Below, one piece after another: positions 16,118 through 25,292 of a DNA stretch of 64,000 nt (the first letter of the stretch is position 1; each line of letters starts with the position of its first letter). Location: assembly GCA_001464835.1 (NCBI GenBank), contig LNDS01000027.1, forward strand, positions 62,001 through 126,000, given 5' to 3'. This stretch comes from Rhizobiales bacterium Ga0077525 (GTDB lineage: Bacteria; Pseudomonadota; Alphaproteobacteria; Rhizobiales; Xanthobacteraceae). The translations under genes were made by a program, and so were the position numbers. The notes under the pieces were generated by a model that searched no databases, was not told the DNA's origin, and saw only the letters and a program-made list of their open reading frames with translations.

Positions 16118-18244
16118 ATGGCGACGACCGGCAATGCAACGCCGTTGATCTCACTCGATGCCGTTGTCCTCGACACCGAGACGACCGGACTTGAGCCGTC
16201 CAAGGCGCGCATTATCGAGATCGGCACGGTGCCGCTGAAGGACGGACGGCTGGTCGAGAGCGCGGGCCATCGCCAACTGGTCAACCCCGGCATGGCGATC
16301 CCGGAGGCGACGACCCGTATCCACAAGATCGACGACGCCATGGTGGCGAACGCGCCGGCCTTCGCCGCCATCTGGCCGGAGCAGGCCGCGGCAATGGCGG
16401 GCGCGATCTTGATCGGCCACACGCTCGGCTTCGATCTCGCCGTGCTCAAGCGCGAATGTGAACGCGCCGGCTTGCCGTGGAAAGCGCCCCGCACGCTCGA
16501 TACGCGGCTTTTGGCGCAGGTCGCCGAGCCGCATCTCAGCGGTTATACGCTGGAGCATCTGGCCAGCTGGCTCGGCGTTACCGTCGAGGCGCGCCATTCA
16601 GCGCTGGGCGATGCGATCCTGACCGCGAAGATCTATCTCGCTTTGCTGCCGAAATTGCGCGCCGGCAATATCCGCACTTTGGCCGAGGCCGAGAAAGCCT
16701 GCCTGGCGTTGACCGGCGTGCTCGACGAGCAGCATCGCGCCGGGTGGGAGGAGGCGGTAGCCGCGCCGCATACCCGTGCCGAGGCCTCGCTCGCCCGCAT
16801 CGACGCCTATCCCTATCGCCACCGCATTGCCGACGTCATGACGACGCCGGGCAAATTCATCGCCGGCGACAGCAGACTGGGCGATGCGCTCAACCGCATG
16901 GCGCGCGAAAAAATATCGTCGCTTTTGGTCGCTCCCGCCGGCGCCGCGCCTGACGCACGATTGCGCCTGCGCGACACCGGCATAATCACCGAGCGCGACA
17001 TGCTGCGCGTCATCAGCGAACACGGCGCCGCGGCGCTTGATCGTGCCGTATCGGAATTCGCCAGCAAGCCTCTGGTGTCGCTGCCGTCGGCCGCTTTCGT
17101 TTATCGCGCGCTCGGCCGCATGAGCCGGCTCAGACTGCGGCATCTGGCGGTCGAAGACGACAACGGCAATGTCTGCGGCATGGTGACGTCGCGCGACCTG
17201 CTGCGGCTACGCGCGCAGGAAGCCGCCGTGCTCGGCGATGCGCTGGACGAGGCCGACGACATTCCGGCTCTCGGCAAAGCCTGGGCGCTGTTGCCGCGCG
17301 CCGCCTCGAGTCTCGCCGCCGAAGGCGTCAGCGCCCGCGACATCGCCGCGGTGATCTCGCGCGAACTCGGCGCCTTGACGCGCCGCGCCGGCGTTCTGGC
17401 CGAGCGCAAAATGCTGGCCGGCGGGGAGGGCGCGCCGCCATGTTCCTTTGCTTTATGCGTGCTCGGCTCGGCCGGGCGCGGCGAAAGCCTGCTCGCGATG
17501 GATCAGGACAACGCCATTGTTTTTGTCGAAGGCGCGCCCGGCTCCGCCGCCGACCAGTGGTTCGCGCAGTATGCGTCGATCGTCGCCGACATTTTGCACG
17601 AAGTCGGCGTGCCCTATTGCGCCGGCGGCGTCATGGCCAAAAACGAGGCTTGGCGCGGTTCGATGGAAATCTGGCGCGGCCGCGTCGCCGACTGGATCGC
17701 GCGCTCCAATCCCGCCGATCTTTTGTCGGTCGATATTTTCTTCGATCTGGTCGGCGTGCATGGCGACGCCGCGATGGCTTCCGAATTGTGGCGCGCCGGT
17801 TTCGATATGGCGCAGGGCAATGCCGGTTTCGCCAAGCTGCTGGCGGAAGCTTCCGGACAGGTGACGCCGGGCATCACCATGCTCGGCGGCATTCGCACTG
17901 AGGACGGCCGCATCGATCTCAAGCACGCCGGCCTGTTCGGCATCGTCACGCTGGCGCGCGTGCTGGCCATCCGCCATCACTGGCTGGAACGCTCGACGCC
18001 GGCGCGGCTTGCGGCGGCGCGGACGCTTCAGCGCAGCGAAGACGACATCGTGGCGCTGCTGCGCGCGCATGGCGATTTCCTCGATCTCATTTTATCGCAG
18101 CAACTGGCCGACATCGCTAACGGCCTGCCGCCGGGCAACAAGGTCGAGGTCAAGCGGTTGTCGCGCGAAGGGCGGGCCCGTCTGCGCACCGCGCTCGGCG
18201 CGGTGGGCGTGCTCGATACGCTGACCCGAGACCTGCTGTTTTAG
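16118..18244 (+). CDS. DEDDh exonuclease - CBS pair - DUF294 nucleotidyltransferase fusion
   Basis: The 708-residue cytoplasmic protein has three parts. Residues about 12-180 form a DnaQ/PolC-like 3'-5' exonuclease domain with LDTETTGLEP, IGHTLGFDLAVL and HSALGDA, so the DEDDh residues are all present. Residues about 235-380 form a CBS pair (VMTTPGKFIAGD and ITERDMLRVI). The rest is a GlnD-like DUF294 nucleotidyltransferase with LGSAGRGESLLAMDQDNAIV, including the metal-binding acidic pair, plus its helical C-terminal partner. ATG 16118 was chosen because GGAGCGGGAG lies 7 bases upstream; an earlier in-frame start adds 24 unlike residues. Related proteins occur beside SSS/DUF4212 permeases and CrbS-type kinases. 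Substrates are unknown. Confidence 0.88.
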   Translation: MATTGNATPLISLDAVVLDTETTGLEPSKARIIEIGTVPLKDGRLVESAGHRQLVNPGMAIPEATTRIHKIDDAMVANAPAFAAIWPEQAAAMAGAILIGHTLGFDLAVLKRECERAGLPWKAPRTLDTRLLAQVAEPHLSGYTLEHLASWLGVTVEARHSALGDAILTAKIYLALLPKLRAGNIRTLAEAEKACLALTGVLDEQHRAGWEEAVAAPHTRAEASLARIDAYPYRHRIADVMTTPGKFIAGDSRLGDALNRMAREKISSLLVAPAGAAPDARLRLRDTGIITERDMLRVISEHGAAALDRAVSEFASKPLVSLPSAAFVYRALGRMSRLRLRHLAVEDDNGNVCGMVTSRDLLRLRAQEAAVLGDALDEADDIPALGKAWALLPRAASSLAAEGVSARDIAAVISRELGALTRRAGVLAERKMLAGGEGAPPCSFALCVLGSAGRGESLLAMDQDNAIVFVEGAPGSAADQWFAQYASIVADILHEVGVPYCAGGVMAKNEAWRGSMEIWRGRVADWIARSNPADLLSVDIFFDLVGVHGDAAMASELWRAGFDMAQGNAGFAKLLAEASGQVTPGITMLGGIRTEDGRIDLKHAGLFGIVTLARVLAIRHHWLERSTPARLAAARTLQRSEDDIVALLRAHGDFLDLILSQQLADIANGLPPGNKVEVKRLSREGRARLRTALGAVGVLDTLTRDLLF

Positions 18245-18359
18245 CCGGACCGGCAGTCCAATCCGGCATTTGACCTTGGCGCGCGCGCCCGGCATTGATC
18301 GCAGCGACGAGCTGTGGCGCCATTGCGCTTTCCGTTTGGCTCGGTGAAAGTCGTTCCCC

Positions 18360-19478
18360 GTGCCCGCGCCCTCGCTTTTCACCCGCCTTTCCGGCTTCCG
18401 CGACGTCGCGGAAACATTGGCCTTTGCCGCCGCCGGCGGGCTCACCTTTGGCCTGTTGGGCATGCCGGCCGGCTATCTGTCGGGTTCCATTCTTGTCGTC
18501 GGCATCGCCGCGCTGGCCGGCCGGCCGATGCGAATTCCGCTGCGCACGGTGCAGGTGCTGCAAGTGCTGATCGGCATCACGCTCGGCGCCGTGGTGACGC
18601 CGGAGACCTTGCGCGGCATCGCCACCTATCCGCTCAGCATCGGCGTCCTGATCGCCGCCACCGCCGCCATCAGCATCGTCGGCACGGCCTATCTGCGCGG
18701 CGTGCATCGCTGGGATCTTGTGACGGCTTATCTCGCCTCGGCGCCGGGCGGCCTGTCGCAGGTCATGGCGATGGCGATCGAACTCAAGGCCGATGTGCGC
18801 GCGGTGGCCATCGTGCAGACGATCCGCATCGTCATCATCGCCGTCGGCTTCCCGGCTCTGTTGGCGGGCCTGGGCCTTGTCGGGCAATCCGAACGCAGCC
18901 TCGGCGGCGCGTTTGATATAGGTCAGCTCGGCGAACTCGCCATTCTGGTCGCCGCCGCGACCGTGATGGCTTTGGCCGCGCATCGCTTCCGGTTTCCCGG
19001 CGGCCTGCTGTTCGGCTCGATGCTGACCTCGGCGGCGCTGCACGGCAGCGGCGCGTTGTATGTCGAGTTGCCGTCATGGGTGACGCTAACGGTGATGGTT
19101 GCGTTCGGCGCGGTCGGCGGCGCGCGCTTCGCCAACACGTCGGTGCGCATGCTGTTGCATTATGTCGGCGCGGCGTTCGGTCTGTTCGGCACGGCGCTCG
19201 CCGTCACGGTGATCTTCGCCTTCGCTCTGGTCCAGGTGCTGACCTTGCCGCTCGCCGACGTGATGATCGCCTATGCGCCCGGCGCGGTCGACGCCATGCT
19301 GCTCTTGGCGCTCGCGCTCAATCTCGACCCGGTCTATGTCGGCGCGCATCATTTGACGCGCATTTTCTTTGTGCTGCTGACCATGCCGCTGGTGGTGCGG
19401 CGTCACGCCCGCGCGGCGCTCAAGCCGGACGCTGCGGTTAAGGATTCAGCGAAGCCGCCGCCGCCGTTTCAGGATTAG
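18360..19478 (+). CDS. AbrB-family integral membrane protein (AbrB duplication family)
   Basis: The 372-residue product is very hydrophobic with about ten membrane segments in two similar halves. Each half carries the family pattern: GMPAGYLSGSILVVGIAALA in the first and FPGGLLFGSMLTSAALHGSG in the second. Despite the name, this family is not a DNA-binding AbrB; it is an inner-membrane family of unknown transport role, sometimes labelled ammonia-monooxygenase-like. The start is GTG. The stop lies one base from the stop of the opposing hemA. Confidence 0.85.
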   Translation: MPAPSLFTRLSGFRDVAETLAFAAAGGLTFGLLGMPAGYLSGSILVVGIAALAGRPMRIPLRTVQVLQVLIGITLGAVVTPETLRGIATYPLSIGVLIAATAAISIVGTAYLRGVHRWDLVTAYLASAPGGLSQVMAMAIELKADVRAVAIVQTIRIVIIAVGFPALLAGLGLVGQSERSLGGAFDIGQLGELAILVAAATVMALAAHRFRFPGGLLFGSMLTSAALHGSGALYVELPSWVTLTVMVAFGAVGGARFANTSVRMLLHYVGAAFGLFGTALAVTVIFAFALVQVLTLPLADVMIAYAPGAVDAMLLLALALNLDPVYVGAHHLTRIFFVLLTMPLVVRRHARAALKPDAAVKDSAKPPPPFQD

Positions 19479-19479
19479 A

Positions 19480-20709
19480 TTATTCCGCCGCCAGTTGCTC
19501 GCGCCGCTTCGGCAGTTGCAGCCGGTCCCAGACATCGACGAGCGCTTCCGCCAGCGCGTCGATCAGGACGTCGTCGTGATAGGGCGACGGCGTGATGCGC
19601 AGCCGCTCTTCGCCGCGCGGCACGGTCGGATAATTGATCGGCTGGATATAGATGCCGTGGTCGGCGAGCAGCATGTCGCTCGCCATCTTGCACTTCTCGG
19701 CATCGCCAATCAGCACCGGCACGATATGCGTTGATGACGGCATCACCGGCAGCCCGGCGGCATTGAGCACGGCCTTGACGCGCGCGGCGCGGTCCTGATG
19801 GCGGTCGCGTTCCCACTGCGAGGTCTTGAGATGGCGGATCGCGGCGGTGGCGGCGGCGCAGATCGCCGGCGGCAGCGCCGTGGTGAAGATGAAGCCCGGC
19901 GCGTAGGAGCGCACGGCGTCGATCATCGCGGCCGAGCCGGTGATATAGCCGCCGAGGCAACCGAACGCCTTGGCGAGCGTGCCCTCGATGACGTCGATGC
20001 GGGCCGCGGCATTGTCGCGCTCGGTGACGCCGCCGCCGCGCGGGCCATACATGCCGACTGCGTGCACTTCGTCGACATAGGTCATCGCATTGTATTTGTC
20101 GGCGAGATCGCAGATCGCATGCAGCGGCGCGATGTCGCCGTCCATCGAATACAGGCTCTCGAACATGATCAGCTTCGGCCGGTCCGGATCGGCGGCCTTG
20201 AGCAGTTCTTCGAGATGGGCGACGTCATTGTGCCGCCAGATCACCTTGTCGCAGCCGGACTGCCGCACGCCTTCGATCATCGAATTGTGGTTGAGGGCGT
20301 CGGAGAGAATGAGGCAGTTCGGCAAGAGCTTGGCGATGGTCGGGATGCCGGTCTGGTTCGAGACGTAACCGGAGGTGAACAGCAGCGCCGCTTCCTTGCC
20401 GTGCAGGTCGGCGAGTTCGCGCTCAAGCTCGACCAGCGGATGATTGGTGCCGGCGATGTTGCGGGTGCCGCCGGCGCCGGTGCCCATGCGGGCGGCGACA
20501 TCGACCATGGCGCCGATCACCTTCGGGTGCTGGGCCATGCCGAGATAATCGTTGGAACACCAGATGACGACGTCGCGCTTGCCCTCGGGCGAGTGCCAGT
20601 GCGCGTGCGGGAATCGGCCGGCAATGCGCTCAAGGTCGGCAAACACCCGGTAACGCCGTTCGTCGCGCAATTTGTCCAGGGCCGAAACGAAGAAGTCATT
20701 GTAATTCAT
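19480..20709 (-). CDS. hemA: 5-aminolevulinate synthase
   Basis: The 409-residue PLP enzyme condenses glycine with succinyl-CoA to give 5-aminolevulinate, the first step of tetrapyrrole synthesis by the C4 route used in alphaproteobacteria. Motifs include [37 protein letters not shown] and the PLP-binding lysine near residue 247 in [14 protein letters not shown]. Length is as expected. ATG 20709 was chosen because the conserved start MNYNDFF lies there; the frame remains open upstream across the promoter. A perfect FNR/FixK-type palindrome lies 98 bases upstream. Confidence 0.97.
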   Translation of the reverse strand: MNYNDFFVSALDKLRDERRYRVFADLERIAGRFPHAHWHSPEGKRDVVIWCSNDYLGMAQHPKVIGAMVDVAARMGTGAGGTRNIAGTNHPLVELERELADLHGKEAALLFTSGYVSNQTGIPTIAKLLPNCLILSDALNHNSMIEGVRQSGCDKVIWRHNDVAHLEELLKAADPDRPKLIMFESLYSMDGDIAPLHAICDLADKYNAMTYVDEVHAVGMYGPRGGGVTERDNAAARIDVIEGTLAKAFGCLGGYITGSAAMIDAVRSYAPGFIFTTALPPAICAAATAAIRHLKTSQWERDRHQDRAARVKAVLNAAGLPVMPSSTHIVPVLIGDAEKCKMASDMLLADHGIYIQPINYPTVPRGEERLRITPSPYHDDVLIDALAEALVDVWDRLQLPKRREQLAAE

Positions 20710-20806
20710 CGCAATTCCGCTTTCCCGCCGAGCGCCGCACCGTCTTTTTAGAGCGGTTCCAGCCCCTTTGTACAGACGAAATTGAATGTATTCCAATGTG
20801 CCGGCA

Positions 20807-20820
20807 TTGACCGAAGTCAA
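20807..20820 (-). promoter_or_regulatory. FNR/FixK-type operator upstream of hemA
   Basis: TTGACCGAAGTCAA is a perfect palindrome of the form TTGA-N6-TCAA, matching the FNR/FixK box used by oxygen-responsive regulators in rhizobia. Centred at about 20813.5, it would put a class II start site near 20772 and leave a leader of roughly 60 bases before the hemA ATG. Low-oxygen control of hemA is known in relatives. The site is directly visible; which regulator uses it is inference. Confidence 0.7.
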
Positions 20821-20834
20821 TTGGGCTCGTGGCG

Positions 20835-21392
20835 CTAGCGCGGCGTAAAGGCGCTTAAATCAATAAACCCGCGCATGCCGGCCAGCATCAGGGCGCCGAT
20901 ATGCAATTGCAGGGAGAATTCACCCGAAATAATCATGGCGGCGAGTTCGCCGGGGCTGACCAGGTTGAGCTCGATGCCGGCCTCGATCGCCGCGCCCTGA
21001 GGCCGTGCGCCGGTTTGGACGAAAAACGAATGCATCCGGTTCGACAGCCGCGCCGTGCACGGCGAGAAGCTGCCGAGCGCATGCACGGCTTTTGCAGGAT
21101 AGCCGGTTTCTTCCATCAATTCGCGTTCGCAGGTCAGCGCCGGGTCCTCGCCCGCATCGGTCATGCCGGCCGGCAGTTCCCACGTTTTGCGCTCAACCGC
21201 CGGGCGATACTGCTGCACGATCGGGATGCGGCCGTCCGGCGTCAGCGCGACGATGGCGATGTAATCCTGCTGGTCGACGGCGTGATAAAGCTCGGTGGTG
21301 CCGTTTTTGTATGCCACCTCGCGCTCGATCACCTTCATCCAGGGCGACACCTCGATGGTCTTGCGGGATTTGATCTTCGGGAATTCGCCCAT
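20835..21392 (-). CDS. Nudix hydrolase, ADP-ribose pyrophosphatase type
   Basis: The 185-residue protein carries a full Nudix box, G at the start of [20 protein letters not shown] followed by TGY, giving the GX5EX7REUXEEXGU pattern that binds magnesium and cleaves a nucleoside diphosphate linked to another group. The preceding region [18 protein letters not shown] is typical of ADP-sugar pyrophosphatases. ATG 21392 starts the conserved part (MGEFPKIK); an in-frame extension upstream is made of repeat DNA. It precedes hemA on the same strand but with the hemA operator between. Confidence 0.9.
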   Translation of the reverse strand: MGEFPKIKSRKTIEVSPWMKVIEREVAYKNGTTELYHAVDQQDYIAIVALTPDGRIPIVQQYRPAVERKTWELPAGMTDAGEDPALTCERELMEETGYPAKAVHALGSFSPCTARLSNRMHSFFVQTGARPQGAAIEAGIELNLVSPGELAAMIISGEFSLQLHIGALMLAGMRGFIDLSAFTPR

Positions 21393-21404
21393 AAGCTTAT
21401 CTCC

Positions 21405-21597
21405 GTCATTCCGGGGCGCGAGCACCTTTGCGAGCGAACCCGGAATCCAGACACATAGCAAGGCCTGAGCGATGATCTGGATTCCGGGTTCGCGACCCTT
21501 TCAGCCTCATCCTGAGGAGGCGCGAAGCGCCGTCTCGAAGGATGGGCGGCCCCATGGTTCGAGACGCGCTGCTTCGCAGCGCTCCTCACCATGTGGC
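21405..21597. repeat. Composite dispersed inverted repeat
   Basis: Two known-looking repeat modules lie head to tail. The first (about 21405-21495) begins GTCATTCCGGGGCGCGAG and has the internal partner TCTGGATTCCGGGTTCGCG. The second (about 21504-21597) begins CCTCATCCTGAGGAGGCGCG and is made of short inverted segments such as GCGCTGCTTCGCAGCGC. Similar modules occur at 41726-41864. The second module runs up to the stop codon of the methyltransferase gene. These are of the type spread through intergenic DNA in Bradyrhizobium-like genomes. Confidence 0.8.
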
Positions 21598-22869
21598 CTA
21601 GAGAAACCGCGGCACCGGCAACGGTGAGATCAATTGCCCCTTGTAGCCCTTGGCGCGCAGCTTCGGCGCCAGTTCGTCGGCAATGTGCCAGGAGAAGATG
21701 ATGGCGCATTCCGGCTGATCTTCGAACAGCTTCGTCTCGTCGACCACCGGTATCGCGGTGCCCGGCATGCATTTGCCGATCTTCAGCGAGCCGGGAATTT
21801 CGCACACATAGTCTATGATGCCGTCGTCGAGCCCGACATAATTAAACAAAGTTGAGGCGCGCGACGGTGCGCTGATGCCGACGACGCGGGCGTTGTTTTC
21901 CTTGAGGTCCTTGAGCATCGCTAAAAGGCGCAGCTTCGACAGCAGCACGTCGTGCTTGAACTCCTTTAGGCGCTTGGCCATCGCCTCGCCGCGCGGCTCG
22001 GCGTCTAGCATTTTTTCCACGCTGTCCTGCACGGGGTGCTTGCCCTTGCGGCCGGCATAAACGCGGATCGATCCGCCATGGCTGGGGATCGGCCGCGCGT
22101 GGAACACTTCGAGGCCGTGCATGTCGAGGAGATGCTTGAGACTGGCCACCGAATAATAGCGCAGGTGCTCGTGATAGACGGTGTCGTATTGCAGCGTGTC
22201 GAGCAGGCCGATGAGATAATGCGATTCTGAAATGAACACGCCGTCGTCGCTGAGCATGGCGACGATGCCCTCGACGATGGCGTGCACGTCCTCGATATGG
22301 GCAAAGCAGTTGGCGGCGGTGATCAGCTTGGCCGGGCCGTGCGACGCCAGCACTTCTTCCGCCGCCGCTTTGCCGAAATAGCGTTTGATGGTCGGGATGC
22401 CGCGCGCATTGGCGATGTCGCCGACGTCGGTCGGCTCGATGCCGAGAATGCGGTTGCCGGCCTTCTGGAAATTAGAGATCAGCGTGCCGTCATTGGAGCC
22501 GATATCGACGACGAGGTCTTTTTCGGTCAGGCCCAGCATCGCGGCGCTTTCGCGCTGCAGATCGGCAAAGTTGTCGCGCAGCAATTTGGTGGTGCCCGAT
22601 GTGTAGGGATATTCCGGCGGAAAGATAATGACCGGATCGACGGCCAGCCCAAGCTGCACCAGATCGCAGTCGCGGCAATGCAGGAGGTCGGTCGGAAACC
22701 ACGGCTGCTGTTTCGGCACCTGGCCGATTGGCACCATCTGGTTGACCGGCGGCATGTAGCCGAGCGACAGCACGGCATCGAGCTTTTCCGAGCCGCAGAT
22801 CTGGCACTGTTCGACCGGAACGCTGCCGCCGGTGCCGGCGCCGCGTGCGATTTTGGTGGGGCCTACCAA
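21598..22869 (-). CDS. SAM-dependent C-methyltransferase, sugar-nucleotide type
   Basis: The 423-residue protein has an N-terminal zinc-binding module (CQICGS and CRDCDLVQ, a CX2C...CX2C set), a central Rossmann SAM-binding domain (LVVDIGSNDGTLISNFQ), a tyrosine-rich HEHLRYYS region and a C-terminal second Rossmann-like part (VVGISAPSRASTLFNY). This is the layout of NDP-hexose C-methyltransferases. The start is TTG, supported by AAGGAG seven bases upstream on the minus strand. Together with the epimerase upstream and the aminotransferase beyond it, it points to synthesis of a modified sugar. Confidence 0.88.
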   Translation of the reverse strand: MVGPTKIARGAGTGGSVPVEQCQICGSEKLDAVLSLGYMPPVNQMVPIGQVPKQQPWFPTDLLHCRDCDLVQLGLAVDPVIIFPPEYPYTSGTTKLLRDNFADLQRESAAMLGLTEKDLVVDIGSNDGTLISNFQKAGNRILGIEPTDVGDIANARGIPTIKRYFGKAAAEEVLASHGPAKLITAANCFAHIEDVHAIVEGIVAMLSDDGVFISESHYLIGLLDTLQYDTVYHEHLRYYSVASLKHLLDMHGLEVFHARPIPSHGGSIRVYAGRKGKHPVQDSVEKMLDAEPRGEAMAKRLKEFKHDVLLSKLRLLAMLKDLKENNARVVGISAPSRASTLFNYVGLDDGIIDYVCEIPGSLKIGKCMPGTAIPVVDETKLFEDQPECAIIFSWHIADELAPKLRAKGYKGQLISPLPVPRFL

Positions 22870-22911
22870 GTGAAGTCTCCTTCGTTATTCATAAGCGTCG
22901 TTCGCACTACA

Positions 22912-23010
22912 CATCTCCCATAGGGAGAGGTCGGCACCCGAAGGGTGCCGGGTGAGGGGTTGCAAACCCTCGACTCAGTAACCCCCTTACCCCAACGGTG
23001 AGAGGGAGCG
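22912..23010. repeat. Dispersed repeat of the CTCTCCC...GGGAGAGG type
   Basis: The stretch starts CATCTCCCATAGGGAGAGG, contains a hairpin GGCACCC-GAA-GGGTGCC, continues GGGTGAGGGGTTGC and ends with CCAACGGTGAGAGGGAGCG. It fills most of the gap between the methyltransferase and epimerase genes. A related, shorter GC-rich hairpin lies at 33430-33466. It has no coding potential. Confidence 0.7.
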
Positions 23011-23031
23011 CGCAGCATTTGCGGCGACTGC

Positions 23032-24021
23032 TCAATTCTTGTCTTTCGGCGCCAGATCGGCGTTTTTCCAGTACCAGTCCAAAGTCGGCTTCAAGCCCTC
23101 GTCGAGCGTGACGCGCGGTCTATAGCCGAGTGCCGCCAGTTTAGAAATGTCGGGGCAGCGGCGCGGCGTGCCGCCGGCCTGCAACTTGCCGGGCACGATC
23201 TCAATGCTGCGGCCGGCAGCGGCCGCGATCTTGCGCGCGACGTCGGCAATCGACAGCTCTTCGGTGGTGCCGACATGGTAGATGTTCAGGTGCTCGCCTT
23301 TGTCGCGCATCGCCATGACGCCGGCCACGAGGTCATCGACATAACAGAACGAGCGGGTTTCCTCGCCGCTGCCTTGGATGTCGAAACGCAACGTGCCTTC
23401 GGCTTGCGCGTCCGCCAGCTTGCGCAAACGCAGCGCGAATTGCGGCACGACATGCTCGAAGCCCATGTCCGGGCCATAGACATTGTGCGGCCGGAAAATC
23501 AGCACGCGCTCGAAATACTTGCGGCCGTAATTGATCGTCATCAGTTCGCTGATCAATTTGCCGCCGCCATAGGAATAGCGCGGGTTCAAGACGTCCGGCA
23601 CCGACAGAGGCGCGCTCTCGTCGGTCGGCACCTGCGGCGGCGTCTGATACACCTCCGACGACGAGGCAAGAATGAGATTGCTGACATTATGCTTGCGGCA
23701 GGCGTCGATGACATTGATCATGCCGCGCACGCCGACATCGAGCACCAGGTCGGGCTGCGTGTAAAAGAATTCCGTGCCGTTGACGAAGGCGAGGTGATGC
23801 ACCTCGTCCATGCCCTTGGTGGCGGCATCGACCGCGGCGGCATCGCGGATATCGCCGCCGATGAATTCGATCTCTTCCTCGACCGCATGCAGACGGCGCG
23901 GCCGGCCGCGCGAATTGTCGTCGAGTACGCGCACCTGCGCGCCGGACTTGACCAGCGCCTTGACCAAGGCCGAGCCGATGAAGCCCGATCCGCCGGTAAC
24001 CAGAATTCGCGGCGTGCTCAT
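23032..24021 (-). CDS. NAD-dependent epimerase/dehydratase (extended SDR)
   Basis: The 329-residue protein has the NAD-binding motif VTGGSGFIGSALV at the N-terminus, the Ser in LASSSEVYQ and the catalytic YxxxK within RYSYGGGK, then FRPHNVYGPDMG and SFCYVDDLV. These are features of extended short-chain dehydrogenases acting on nucleotide sugars (UDP-glucose epimerase or dTDP-sugar dehydratase type). It lies upstream of the methyltransferase on the same strand, separated by a repeat. Which sugar is made cannot be told. Confidence 0.92.
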   Translation of the reverse strand: MSTPRILVTGGSGFIGSALVKALVKSGAQVRVLDDNSRGRPRRLHAVEEEIEFIGGDIRDAAAVDAATKGMDEVHHLAFVNGTEFFYTQPDLVLDVGVRGMINVIDACRKHNVSNLILASSSEVYQTPPQVPTDESAPLSVPDVLNPRYSYGGGKLISELMTINYGRKYFERVLIFRPHNVYGPDMGFEHVVPQFALRLRKLADAQAEGTLRFDIQGSGEETRSFCYVDDLVAGVMAMRDKGEHLNIYHVGTTEELSIADVARKIAAAAGRSIEIVPGKLQAGGTPRRCPDISKLAALGYRPRVTLDEGLKPTLDWYWKNADLAPKDKN

Positions 24022-24176
24022 GACTGTGGCGTCCAGGAAGAGGCGTATGCCGGGTCGGTCATCGTATTCTCGAAAGCGGGGGCGAGGCTTTGCATTTCTA
24101 GTTATTCGTGATGTAGATAACCACTAGTTTCTCGCACCTGGCCGGAAGGCCCATTTTCTCGGCGAATTCAACTGGC

Positions 24177-25292
24177 ATGCCAAACTCGACGGACGGTTCA
24201 CGTAAGCCCATTGCTTGGTTCGGTCCGCATCTGACCAACCGCGAACTCGACGGGTTGCGCGACGTCCTGGAACGTCAGTATATCAACGATGGGCCGCTGG
24301 CCCGCGAATTCGAGCGCAAGGTCGCGGCATTTGTCGGCACGCGGTATGCCGTGGCGGTGTCCAGCGGCACCGCCGCGATCGCATTGTCGCTGATGGCCGC
24401 GGGCATCGGGGCGGGCGACGAAGTTCTGGTCCCCGATCTGACATTCATCGCCACCGCCAACGCGGTCCGGCTTGCCGGCGCCAGCGTGAAGCTGGTCGAT
24501 ATCGAGCCGGTGCGTTTCGGTGTCGATCCGGATGCCGTCGAGGCTGCGATCGGGCCGCGCACGCGCGCGCTGGTGACCGTCGATGTCAACGGCCGGGGCG
24601 CCGACTATGCGAGACTTGAGCCGATCTGCCGCAAGGCCGGCATTGCGATCGTCTGCGACGCAGCCGAGGCGCTCGGATCGCGCCATGGCGGGCGCATGCT
24701 CGGATCGCCCGGGTTGTGCGGCTGCTTCTCGTTTTCCGCCAACAAGACCATCACCGCCGGCCAAGGCGGCATGATCGTGACCGACAACGCCGGCATGCAT
24801 GACCGGCTGCGCGAACTGAAGGATCAGGGACGCCGCACCGGCGGCAGCGGCGGCGACGACGACCATCCGGTTCTCGGTTTCAATTTCAAGTTTACCGATT
24901 TGCAGGCCGCGGTCGCCTTGCCGCAATTCGACGAGATCGAGCAGCGGCTCGCCACCGCCCGCCGCCGCGATCAGGCCTATGCCGATCGGCTGGCCAACCA
25001 GCCGGGCCTGTCGCTGCCGCCGCAGTCGGAGCCCGGCGAGGTCCGCCAGTGGACCGATCTGCTGGTCGAAGACCGCGCCGCCGTCGCCGCCGCTCTCGAC
25101 GCTGACAAGATCGGGCATCGTGCTTTCTGGCATCCACTGCATCGTCAGGCGCCGTACCGGGCCGACGACCGGCAGTTTCCCAACAGCATCGATATTTCCC
25201 GTCGCGGCATGTGGCTGGCGTCGCGTCTCGATCTGACCGAGGCCGACTTCGACCGGATCGGCGCGGTTATTGTTTCGGCCTTGCGCCGTTGA
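24177..25292 (+). CDS. DegT/DnrJ/EryC1/StrS family sugar aminotransferase
   Basis: The 371-residue PLP protein shows AVSSGTAAIALSLMAAGIGA, VPDLTFIATANAV, CDAAEALGSRHGG and the PLP-lysine in FSFSANKTITAGQGGMI. Enzymes of this family transaminate keto-sugar nucleotides. It is transcribed divergently from the epimerase across about 155 bases that must contain both promoters. Its last 26 bases overlap the 3' end of the opposing acyltransferase gene. Sugar amination followed by acylation by that neighbour would be a natural pathway, but this is inference. Confidence 0.92.
   Translation: MPNSTDGSRKPIAWFGPHLTNRELDGLRDVLERQYINDGPLAREFERKVAAFVGTRYAVAVSSGTAAIALSLMAAGIGAGDEVLVPDLTFIATANAVRLAGASVKLVDIEPVRFGVDPDAVEAAIGPRTRALVTVDVNGRGADYARLEPICRKAGIAIVCDAAEALGSRHGGRMLGSPGLCGCFSFSANKTITAGQGGMIVTDNAGMHDRLRELKDQGRRTGGSGGDDDHPVLGFNFKFTDLQAAVALPQFDEIEQRLATARRRDQAYADRLANQPGLSLPPQSEPGEVRQWTDLLVEDRAAVAAALDADKIGHRAFWHPLHRQAPYRADDRQFPNSIDISRRGMWLASRLDLTEADFDRIGAVIVSALRR

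Noticed and set aside
18244-18270. GCCGGA...TCCGGC hairpin after the exonuclease-CBS-DUF294 gene as a terminator
   Set aside because: The stem is only six base pairs with no T-run, too weak to call.
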